From Candidatus Vicinibacter proximus (GTDB lineage Bacteria; Bacteroidota; Bacteroidia; Chitinophagales; Saprospiraceae): a DNA stretch of 64,000 nt. The notes under the pieces are model-generated. The model saw nothing but the letters and a program-made list of their open reading frames with translations. It did no database searches and was not told the origin of the DNA. The translations under genes were made by a program, and so were the position numbers. This document shows positions 36,984 to 46,300 of this stretch, piece after piece (the first letter of the stretch is position 1; the number at the start of each line of letters is the position of its first letter). The stretch spans positions 1 to 64,000 of the forward strand of contig JADJOE010000002.1 in NCBI GenBank assembly GCA_016713905.1. The letters run 5' to 3'.

Positions 36984-39557
36984 TTATCTGACTAAAGTTG
37001 CATCACCTGATTTTGCATGTCGATCGCCCTTAAGGTCTGTCCACTCCACAACATAAACAAAAACACCGGGTATTACCGGCTGCTCTTTGAAATATCCATC
37101 CCAACCATTATGGCCTACATTAGGTTCAAATTTCAATCGATCAAACATCAATTCACCCCACCTGTTATATAATCGCAATCTATCAATAATTCTAATTTCC
37201 GGACTTGAATAAATTGTAAAGTGATCATTTACTCCATCTCCATTTGGCGAAAAAACATTGGGGACAAAAATTTCTCCCCTTAATTTAATTTCAAGGATTA
37301 GTATATGCATGGAATCACATCCTTCTTTGGTTTGAAAATTTAAATTGTATGTTCCGGACTCTTTATAAACTTCTCTATTTACAGGCCAGGTGTAGCTTTC
37401 TATCGCTTGTATGGTATCATAAATGATAAAGGATTTATCCACGGATAAATTCAAAATATAAATGGAATCACATCCTTGTTTAGTAAGGTAGTTTGATTTA
37501 TATACGCCACTATACGTATATTCTCTTCCATTCACAGGCCAGAAATATGCATCGCATACCCTCACATTTTCTTCCAGAAAATATTCCGGATAAATGGTTA
37601 AGTCCAATAATATGGTGGAGTCACAACCATCTTTATTTATGAATTTTGCTTCATAAACACCACTCTTTTGATAGTTCAATCCGGTCACAGTCCAGTTAAA
37701 AGATTTACAAGATGTTACAATTTGTTTTTGAAAATTGCTTTTAAGAATGGTGAGGTAAAGTGTAAAATTTGAATCACATCCAAACTGATTATTATAATCC
37801 ACATGATATAATCCACTTGCAGAATAACTTTTTCCATTAGCAGGCCAAAAATATTCTTCACAAACTTTTACAGTATCTACCTTCTGATAATTTGGATAAA
37901 TTTCCAACTCAAGAAGGATCACAGAATCACAACCATTGGAGCTACTTAAAGTATAGGAATATGTACCAGTTTTGAAATAAGTAATTCCATTTAACGGCCA
38001 GGTATATGAATTGCATGATTTGTGGGATTCAATAGTATTCACTTTTGGGTGTATCGTTAAGTCAAGTGTATATATTGAATCACAACCGGAAGTGGTTTTA
38101 AAAGTGGTTGTATAAATTCCACTTTCCGTATAGGTAACTTGATTGACCTTCCATGTATAAAATTCACAATGTACTTCTTTCTCAAATTTTTGAAAACTAT
38201 TGGACACCACTAGATCTAACTGAATAATGGAATCACAGCCTGAAGAGGTCTGCAAGGAATCATAATACACACCACTAAATCTATATTCCTTCTCGTTCAC
38301 CGGCCATACATAATAATCGCATACACTCTTGATTTCTGTTCGGTAAAAAATTGGCAATATTTGAAGATCAAGTATGAAAACAGAATCGCAACCATTCGGA
38401 ATTGGTTTCGAAAAAGTATAAACTCCGCTTTTTGTATAATTAATTCCATTCATTTGCCACAAATAAGAACCACATGCTGAGGTTTTGTATTCGTGTTTAT
38501 AGGAAGGCAGTACTTCAAGATCCAAAATAATTACTGAATCACATCCATGCACATTGGTAAAATGCGCAGGATATCTTCCACTTGAATCATAAGAATTTCC
38601 GGTGACCGGCCAGAAGAAAGAACTACAAACTTGCTTCCTTATCCCAGTGGAATCCATTCCGTACTTGGATGTTAAATCAAAAGTGACATCTTCTCCACAC
38701 CCATAAAAATCTCTGATTTCTACTTTGTAAACTCCTGCAAGTAAGCCGGATACTATAGAATCAGTTGAATTTATCGGCGGCAACCAGTTGAACGTATACG
38801 GTGGCAATCCACCTTTAATATGAACTGCAATAGAGCCGGCACTGTCTTGGGGACATACCGGATGGACCAGGCTAAAGTCAGTTATTGGCTTTGAAAGTGT
38901 AATCGAAATAGCATCCAGAAAATTACCAACTGTAGCTCCACCCGCTGCCCTTACGGACTTAAATCTTAGGGTGTATTTGCTTTGAATAGTTTTTGGAAAG
39001 GCGTAATTCACAGTGTTATAAACCCACGAATCTGTTCCTGCAGAAAATTCACCTAAATTAACATATGGACCCCCCAAGGGGCCTATTTCAACTTGCAATG
39101 CGTCTATCCCTGCTCTTCCCCGGTGAGCGAATGAAATCGTTACAGAACTCCCTGGCGAAGCATCGAATTCCTGATAAAGAGTGGATACCATGTTTGCATT
39201 CAATTCTGCAAATTGGTTACCGGAATATGCCGGCACGCCACCAAATCCACTACCCCATATTTCTATCTGTCGGTCCGTTGCTGTAGTACCCCAACAAGTA
39301 ACTCTGTCCTCATGAAAAAAACCAAAATTACCTAAGCCAACCAATATATCATCTTCGAAATCTGTATTGCATAAAATGTTGCACCCAGTGGTTTTACCTA
39401 TTTGGGCTTGGCTTGCAAAAACCAGCTCAGAAATTTCTTTGTAATTTAACACTTCAAAAGGTCCACATAGTGGTTGATTTCTGCAAAATATTGTACTAAT
39501 TGCTTCACCTTGGTAAACACAAAATAAAAAAACAAGAAGAAGCGGCCTGTTGCCCAA
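36984..39557 (-). CDS. Repeat-rich secreted protein with T9SS type B sorting domain
   Basis: An 857-residue protein. The only start near its signal peptide (NRPLLLVFLFCVYQGEA) is a TTG at 39557, because an in-frame TAG lies two codons upstream (TAG-CTA-CAA-TTG). Residues 60-220 form a beta-sandwich-like module (DNA about 38,900-39,380) with LRFKSVRAAGG. A PKD/SprB-like segment at 220-300 contains VHPVCPQDSAGSI. Nine Cys/Trp repeats of about 48 residues fill 306-756, and the T9SS type B domain (IFVPNVFSPNGDGVND) ends the protein. Its last repeats and sorting domain closely resemble those of the neighbouring 1452-residue protein, so the pair probably arose by duplication. The role is probably surface attachment; inference. 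Confidence 0.85.
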   Translation of the reverse strand: MGNRPLLLVFLFCVYQGEAISTIFCRNQPLCGPFEVLNYKEISELVFASQAQIGKTTGCNILCNTDFEDDILVGLGNFGFFHEDRVTCWGTTATDRQIEIWGSGFGGVPAYSGNQFAELNANMVSTLYQEFDASPGSSVTISFAHRGRAGIDALQVEIGPLGGPYVNLGEFSAGTDSWVYNTVNYAFPKTIQSKYTLRFKSVRAAGGATVGNFLDAISITLSKPITDFSLVHPVCPQDSAGSIAVHIKGGLPPYTFNWLPPINSTDSIVSGLLAGVYKVEIRDFYGCGEDVTFDLTSKYGMDSTGIRKQVCSSFFWPVTGNSYDSSGRYPAHFTNVHGCDSVIILDLEVLPSYKHEYKTSACGSYLWQMNGINYTKSGVYTFSKPIPNGCDSVFILDLQILPIFYRTEIKSVCDYYVWPVNEKEYRFSGVYYDSLQTSSGCDSIIQLDLVVSNSFQKFEKEVHCEFYTWKVNQVTYTESGIYTTTFKTTSGCDSIYTLDLTIHPKVNTIESHKSCNSYTWPLNGITYFKTGTYSYTLSSSNGCDSVILLELEIYPNYQKVDTVKVCEEYFWPANGKSYSASGLYHVDYNNQFGCDSNFTLYLTILKSNFQKQIVTSCKSFNWTVTGLNYQKSGVYEAKFINKDGCDSTILLDLTIYPEYFLEENVRVCDAYFWPVNGREYTYSGVYKSNYLTKQGCDSIYILNLSVDKSFIIYDTIQAIESYTWPVNREVYKESGTYNLNFQTKEGCDSMHILILEIKLRGEIFVPNVFSPNGDGVNDHFTIYSSPEIRIIDRLRLYNRWGELMFDRLKFEPNVGHNGWDGYFKEQPVIPGVFVYVVEWTDLKGDRHAKSGDATLVR
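37290..38640 (-). repeat. Nine coding tandem repeats, about 48 residues, motif C-x-x-Y-x-WPVNG ... GCDS
   Basis: Each unit reads C-x-x-(Y/F)-x-W-P-x-N-G-x-x-Y-x-x-S-G-x-Y ... GCDSxxxLDLxI. Eight of nine units keep both Cys. The ninth (residues about 712-756) has AIESYTWP, where the first Cys is absent while GCDS remains. One intramolecular disulphide per unit is a reasonable inference. Confidence 0.82.
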
Positions 39558-39735
39558 TTGTAGCTAAAAGATTGATTTGCTGCATAAATATAAACATTTT
39601 ACAGGATACCCCAAATAATATTTGCCGTATATTGACTTGATTCAAAACATAAATAAAAACCCACACTTATATTTAACACATTTTCTTACTTATAAGGAGT
39701 GTTGACGTGTTGGCAACTGTTCAAAAAGTCAGTAT

Positions 39736-39769
39736 AAAAAAAAATCCTCCCCAAAAAATGGAGAGGATT
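39736..39769 (-). terminator. Rho-independent terminator of the TonB-dependent receptor gene
   Basis: On the minus strand AATCCTCTCC and GGGGAGGATT form a 10-bp stem (one G-U pair) with a T-rich loop, followed by about nine T. It starts 28 nt after the receptor stop codon. Confidence 0.85.
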
Positions 39770-39796
39770 TTAACTTCCTAAAATGGAATAAAAATT

Positions 39797-42700
39797 TTAA
39801 TTAAAGATGTATCTCAATCCGACTTGCAGTTGCCATACATCAGCAAGCCTTGCAGATTTTTCCAATAAATTGGTTCGATATTTTCCATTATTGTCTTTTG
39901 CAAAAGAATACAATGGCTTATTGTCTGCAGATTTTCCTTCAAACTTTAAAGGAGTTGTATTTACCACAACTTGATTTCCTCCACCCCAATCCGGATTGAC
40001 CATGTTGAGCAAATTGTAAACGTCTGCTCTTAATTGTAAACGATGTGTTTTGGAATTTACATTTAATTTAAATTCCTGGATTAGAGTAAAATCCAATCCA
40101 TGAATATTAGGTAGTAATCCTCCATTTCTAGGAAAATATCCACCCTTAAATTTTGAAAGTTGTTCATTGCTGTTTACAAAATTCATAAATGCCTCCCTTT
40201 GCTCATTAGCTGTTGCTGCATCTTTAAATTCGATTTCACTGCCATCGTTTGGTACATACATCAAGTCATTGTTACGGGTTAATCCATCTTGGTTAATGTC
40301 GCCATTAACGGTAAGGCTAAATCTGCCTTGATTGAAATATTGATAGAATAATGAAACTTGTGTTGAAGTATATTTAGAATACTTAAACTTGTAAGATAAT
40401 GCAGTAATGAAACGATGTCTTTGATCATCATTGGAATAAGCTAAATCAGGATAATTGTTACCTGCATAACTAAGATTGTCTGTCCAGGATGAGTTTGCTA
40501 TAGAACCACCTGTTAATAAATCTTTAGCTACAGAAAAATTGTACGCCATCATCAAATAGAAATCATTCTTAAATTGCTTTTCCAATTTAGGTGTGATGCT
40601 GAATGAATAACCTTGATTCGTATTTTTTAATAAGATTGCATCCGTCACCGAAGAATTAATTCTGTTGGCACTTCCGCCACTGTAAATTTGTCTTGCATCT
40701 GCGCCGGAGTAGCTTCCTATCGATCCTTTCTGGTTGGCATCGATGTAATAAATGTTGTTGATGGTCTTGTTAAAAATACCTTCAATAGATCCGACTACAT
40801 TGTACATCAACTGATGATCCGCAGCAAAATTAAATCTGAGCAATTGTGGAAACTTAAAGTTCTCATCCGTAACCGCAAGATTATAACTTGGTGCTAATTT
40901 TGGATCAGCCGGTATGTATTTGGTGACATCATCTGAGAATATGTACTTTCTGGTTGCTGCATTTTGATCCCTTATTGAACCTTTTGTCACTCCATTGTTA
41001 CTGATTTGATTTGCCAGCCAAACAAAAGGAACTCTACCGGTAAATACCCCAACACCTCCACGAAGCTGAAAGGTTCTATCACCCATAACATCATAATTAA
41101 AACCAACTCTTGGCGAAAACATTGCCTGTGTTTTTGGCAGCTTATCGGTTCTTAATTTTATGGTGCTGCCATCCGCATCTCTAAAATTGAGATTGGCAGC
41201 CTGTTCATTAAGATATGCAGCATCACTTTCGTAAATAGGTACATCTACTCTTACACCAAAAGTAACATTTAACCTATCGTCAAGTGCACTTACCTGATCC
41301 TGTACATATACACCAGGTTGGTGAATCGTGATTTTATCTACAGGAATTTCCTTACCCGGCAATACAGAATATTGTTGTTCAAAAATAGCTAAGGTTACGG
41401 TATCTCCATTGGTGGCTTTGTAAAAATCACTCAAAGAATTATAGGTGTAATTTCCATACCATCTTGGCGTAAATGTATTTTCAAAGGTGAAGGACTCAAA
41501 GTTAATTCCTGCAGTAAGGGTATGGTTATTTCTATACCAGGTCAGATTGTCCTGAAATTGAATCGTGTTGGTATTTAACCTGTTATTTGGTGTGAACGCC
41601 TCATATCCAAAAGATGTAAAGGTATTACCTGCTTCTCTAATATCGACCAATGGAAAAGGCCTTGATGAAGGACTGCTTCTGTAATCTCTATTGGCCGTAT
41701 ATCCCACTTGCAATTGATTGGAAAGACCTGAATTGACAATGGTGTTTAATTCTAAAATAGCGGAATGAATGTCGTTGTTGATGGTATAATTTGCGGAACT
41801 GAAATTCAATGCATTCGTATTTCCATTTCTGAATCCCTGCGCTCCACTACCACTTGCAAGAACGTCTCTGTAAGATCTAAGATAATTATATCTCAAACTA
41901 ATTTTATTCTTGCTGTCTAAATTGTAATCCAACTTAGCCAATGCTTTATTACTAAAAGTCGGCAAAGTATAACCATCATAATCTCCAGGATCATAACCAT
42001 ATTTATTGATCAATAAATCCTTCAAGGAATCTAAAGCTGATGCTCTAACTCTGGTCACACTTCCTCCCACCACATCGCCGGTTCTGAATGCCCTGAATTG
42101 CACAGGATCTTCTCTTCTTTCTCCTTCGGCATTGATGAAAAAGAATAATTTATCTTTAATAATAGGTCCACCTAAACTCAATCCAAATTGTTTTACATCG
42201 AAATTTTGTACAACCACTGATTTGTCGGAAGCTTTTGTTCCTACAAAACTTTCATTACGCATGTTGTAAAATGCAGTTCCGGATATATTGTTGGAACCTG
42301 ATTTAGTAATTGCATTCACTCCGGCACCAGTAAATCCGCCTTGTCTTACATCGTATGGTGCCAGGTTAACCTGTATTTCTTCTACCGCATCCAAGCCTAT
42401 TGGCGTTGAGTTTGCCTGACCTCCCGGTGTGGAAGCAAGACCAAAACTGTTGTTAAAAATAGTCCCATCTATCGTCAGGTTATTATACCTGCTGTCCTGA
42501 CCTATGAATGAAGTTCCTGAACCGGTAGTGGATGCCACTGAAGAGGCTCTGCTCTGTGGAGTAAGTCTGGTAAAATCATCTAAACTTCTGCTCAGTGTAG
42601 GCAGCGCTGCCAAAGCTTCTTTTTTTATGTTGGTTGCTGCACCTGTGCGATCTGAATTAAGAATATCGTTCGTCTTAGCAGTAACCACGACTTCATCTAA

Positions 42701-43069
42701 GGAAACAGCTTCCGGATTTAATTTTACATTGTACCTTAAATTCTGTCCCAAAGACAAGTAAATGTTCGCTTCCTCATGCGTCTTGTAACCTATATAATTT
42801 ACAGTCACTGTATAAGGACCTCCTACCCTCATATTTGGAATATTATACCTGCCATCTTCCCTGGTATAAACACCATAAATGGTACCTGATGGAATGTGCT
42901 TAGCTTGTACCGTGGCCGCTACAAGTGCCTCTCCTTTTTCGTCCGTCACAACACCCAATATTTGTGCATTGGTGACGCTCTGTGCCTGGATCTGGTTTTT
43001 GGTGAACAGTCCTAAAATCAATACCAAAGGTATGACTTTAAGCAAATGAGTAATTAAGCTTCGTTTCAT
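39797..43069 (-). CDS. Oar-like TonB-dependent outer-membrane receptor
   Basis: A 1090-residue outer-membrane protein. The signal peptide spans residues 1-29 (ending IQAQ). A carboxypeptidase-regulatory-like beta-sandwich lies at about 36-115 (ILGVVTDEKGEALVAATVQ). A plug domain lies near 125-250, with LDEVVVTAKTNDIL at its start and GVNAITKSGSNNISGTAFYNMRN. A 22-strand barrel region completes it and ends in RYIFN. The plug and the SGTAFYNMRNESFVG region are typical of Oar/SusC-adjacent receptors of Bacteroidota. No SusD partner adjoins it. It needs TonB-ExbBD, supplied by the operon at 49.6-52.6 kb. The cargo is unknown. A -7 element lies 32 nt upstream and a strong terminator follows. Confidence 0.92.
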   Translation of the reverse strand: MKRSLITHLLKVIPLVLILGLFTKNQIQAQSVTNAQILGVVTDEKGEALVAATVQAKHIPSGTIYGVYTREDGRYNIPNMRVGGPYTVTVNYIGYKTHEEANIYLSLGQNLRYNVKLNPEAVSLDEVVVTAKTNDILNSDRTGAATNIKKEALAALPTLSRSLDDFTRLTPQSRASSVASTTGSGTSFIGQDSRYNNLTIDGTIFNNSFGLASTPGGQANSTPIGLDAVEEIQVNLAPYDVRQGGFTGAGVNAITKSGSNNISGTAFYNMRNESFVGTKASDKSVVVQNFDVKQFGLSLGGPIIKDKLFFFINAEGERREDPVQFRAFRTGDVVGGSVTRVRASALDSLKDLLINKYGYDPGDYDGYTLPTFSNKALAKLDYNLDSKNKISLRYNYLRSYRDVLASGSGAQGFRNGNTNALNFSSANYTINNDIHSAILELNTIVNSGLSNQLQVGYTANRDYRSSPSSRPFPLVDIREAGNTFTSFGYEAFTPNNRLNTNTIQFQDNLTWYRNNHTLTAGINFESFTFENTFTPRWYGNYTYNSLSDFYKATNGDTVTLAIFEQQYSVLPGKEIPVDKITIHQPGVYVQDQVSALDDRLNVTFGVRVDVPIYESDAAYLNEQAANLNFRDADGSTIKLRTDKLPKTQAMFSPRVGFNYDVMGDRTFQLRGGVGVFTGRVPFVWLANQISNNGVTKGSIRDQNAATRKYIFSDDVTKYIPADPKLAPSYNLAVTDENFKFPQLLRFNFAADHQLMYNVVGSIEGIFNKTINNIYYIDANQKGSIGSYSGADARQIYSGGSANRINSSVTDAILLKNTNQGYSFSITPKLEKQFKNDFYLMMAYNFSVAKDLLTGGSIANSSWTDNLSYAGNNYPDLAYSNDDQRHRFITALSYKFKYSKYTSTQVSLFYQYFNQGRFSLTVNGDINQDGLTRNNDLMYVPNDGSEIEFKDAATANEQREAFMNFVNSNEQLSKFKGGYFPRNGGLLPNIHGLDFTLIQEFKLNVNSKTHRLQLRADVYNLLNMVNPDWGGGNQVVVNTTPLKFEGKSADNKPLYSFAKDNNGKYRTNLLEKSARLADVWQLQVGLRYIFN

Positions 43070-43100
43070 AATAAAGGTTTAGTTTTAAAAATATGGTTTA

Positions 43101-43108
43101 CAAAGGTA
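43101..43108 (-). promoter_or_regulatory. Putative -7 element of the TonB-dependent receptor gene
   Basis: The minus strand reads TACCTTTG, matching TAnnTTTG, 32 nt before the ATG at 43069. No -33 TTG at the right spacing was seen. Confidence 0.4.
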
Positions 43109-43295
43109 AACTTGCTCAATTACATATCTATTAAGTTATTATAAAATTATTATGAATACATTAATACATTGACTTTCTGTATTTTAGATCAATTAAATCA
43201 GCAATATAAATCTATTTATCATCCTGAATTACCCTTTAATTCATTTTTTAATGGATAAAATATGGTTTAAAATCTATCTCGTTTAGTTTGGGTAA

Positions 43296-43327
43296 ATAAA
43301 AAAAAGGGGGTTGAAATCAACCCCCTT
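43296..43327 (-). terminator. Rho-independent terminator of the 1916-codon gene
   Basis: AAGGGGGTTG and CAACCCCCTT form a perfect 10-bp, G+C-rich stem with a 4-nt loop (43304-43327). Eight T follow on the minus strand (43305-43298). It begins 25 nt after the stop codon at 43352. Confidence 0.9.
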
Positions 43328-43351
43328 CTAAATCTAATTTTCACCATTCAT

Positions 43352-46300
43352 TTATTCCAAAATTATCATCTTCCTGGTCTGGGTATTGGTATCAAAATCT
43401 ACCTGATAATAATACACGCCTGAGGTACCCAACATGGACTTTTCTATGATCCATTCCTGATATCCTTTACTCATTTCCTTTGTACTGCGGAAATACACTT
43501 TTCCGGTCATGTCGTAGATCGTTAATTTTACTTCTCCCTTCTCCGGTAGTAACATACCTATCACGGTCGTTCCATTCCATGGATTCGGCTCATTCTGCAA
43601 CAACACAAATTCATTCTGCAATCTACCCTGTGATCTCAACTCTATCCTTCCCTCTTCCAATCCATCCCCTATACTCATCGCAGGGGTTATGCTGCTGCCC
43701 AGGTGCATCACATCGGATACCCGTGCATCTGCTTTGGCTCTTACTTTCACCGTAAACAATCGCTCTCCACTCTTTGAACTGCCATCCCAGCTGAAGGTGA
43801 TTTTTCCTTCATTGGCCCTGTGCATACTGTAATGCTCTTCTCCAAAATGGTTACCTCTGTTGCCCGTAACTTCCATCACTTCCATCATCTCTGCATTCCA
43901 TTCCATCGTCATCTGGAAGCCTCTGAACTGGTCTATGTTGCTTGAGTTGAATTCTATCTCATACACATTGCCCTTCTTCATCTCCTCATCTCTGTAGCTT
44001 AGATCCATCACCTTGCCACTTCGGCTGGTCGTGTTCTGGTACCCTCGCGTCTTCGCCGATTCATTTACATCTCCTATCTTGATGCCGATGAAGTTTCCTA
44101 CGGTATTCGATGACATCGTCGGTATGCTATACACTTCCGGGAAATTCTCCGTCAACGCACTTTCCGCACTCGCAAAACTATAATACTCATCCACAAATCT
44201 CCAGCTCGTGTTGCCACTGATTTCCTGTGTCAATCCCAATATCAGTTTTCTAAGATCTGCAATGTCTCGTGCGGTCACTGTCTTGCTTCGGTTTACATCC
44301 GCAGCTACCATTTTGTATGGTGAGGTGATCGGCTCTGTTCCCAATATATGCTTCTGTATTTTTACGATATCCGCTGTACTGACGCCATTCAACCAGTCAT
44401 CGTTCTTCCCAGGTTTTACTGCATACGATCCACCTGTAGCGATTGGTCCAAATGCATACTCTCCTTCAAAGTTTGTACTCGTTGCAGGCATCGTGGATTG
44501 CTCCAGCAATACCCCTACTTTCTCTACTTTACTACCTCCCTCTGTTTTGATCTGTCCATTCACCGTCACATTCAAGGTCTGTGGACATTGTGGCTCACTC
44601 TGTGGATTGTCCCAGATGATGATCACTGTCTTACACACTGAAGTATTGCCATTGATATCTGTTACCCACAGTTCCACATTTCTAGGTCCTATGCTGTCGC
44701 AGGTATACGTTCTGGATTTATCACTCGTATCCGCACTGAAACTAAAGGTCACCGGATAGCCGCAGCTGTGGCCTGAGTTTACATTCAGGTCACTGGCCCA
44801 TACCACTGCCATCTTCGTGTCCGGTGTTCCGTTTCCATCTGTATCCATCCCTGTCAATCCTATCGAAAGATCCCGGTGACAGTAGGCTGTAGGTGATTTG
44901 CAATTCAACAAATTCACCTCTGACTGACACTTCGCGGTATTACCACATCGGTCTTCCACTTCCCACTTGATGATGTGTCTGCCTAATGGCCATGTGCCAC
45001 TTGCTGTATTGTCTCCTATGGTTGCTCTTTCTATATCGATCGTGCCGTCGCTGTTCAAATCTACTTTGTATCGGTACAACAATTCTGATACATCCGTACA
45101 ATCGTCTATGGCATCTATGCTCAGACTGATCGGGATCGGTCTGCATTGTACATCGTAGCTGCAGATCGTCGTATCCCGACACAATTTGGTAATGACCGGA
45201 TCTATCAGATTGCTCACCTTGATGATCTGTGTATCGCTGAAGATGACTATGTTTCCTAATCTATCCCGCTGACACCAGTCGATCAGTTTCCATACTCTGA
45301 AAATTTTAAAACATGGATCTCCGGGTACGGTCTGTGAAAATACATGATCATGATAACTTAAGCCCACCAGACTACACTCATCGTCCACATACGTTGGAAA
45401 ATTATATGGGGCACTCAATCGCTCTGGGATCAACAAATCAGGATTACATATTCCACTCGTATCCAGATCCGCTGGCCAGCTGATGGACAGATAGGTCATT
45501 GGATGGTGATTGGATATTTCTATTCTCTGTGCACAGCTTGCACTGTTGCCTTGTCCGTCCGTTACTGTAAATTCTCTGATGATCAGACCCATTCCACACT
45601 GATTCATTCCACTCGTATCTATCCGCTCACTTACTCTTGGACTACAATTGTCATACGCTATGCCATCCTGTGGATGTCCGTTTATGTAATGCCAGTAGAT
45701 CGGATCTATTACTATTTTCTCACGATCTGCTTCATTGTCCACTACTTTACCAAATGAGGTGCCCAAATTATTTAAGTCTATGTCAAATCTGCAATCCACT
45801 GAGATATCCGGTGGACAACTGATCAATGGAACATCTTTATCCTGTACTTCCACACTTACCATGCACACACTCTCGTTTCCGCTTGCGTCTATTGCTTTGA
45901 AGGCTACCATGATTGTTCTTCCCACATCTTCACAACAAAAGCCCACTTCAGGACCCCAATCATCTTCTCCTACTATGCCACAGGCATCGGCATCCATTCT
46001 CCTCACTTCAAAATGATGTAAGTGACACTCATCAAAACTTCCATCGTCAAATACTTCTGCAGGCACCCAATTGATTCCTGCATCGTTCAGTGCCACCACT
46101 GTTCTTCTGTCGCATATTGCCACAGGTTCTGTATCGTCTTTTACTGTAACTATCAATGTATCGGTCGTTACATTATAGCAACCGTCATAGATTCTGTATA
46201 TCACCGTATCTCGTCCAACAGGTAAAATTACTTTTCCTCCATTCTTTCCTATTAAAGATCCGCCCGGATAGCTGATGTCCACCCGCAATTTGTCATGGCA

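Noticed and set aside
33150..38640. CRISPR array or recent tandem DNA repeat
   Set aside because: The periodicity is at protein level (48 and 62 residues); copies are diverged in DNA and lie inside open frames.
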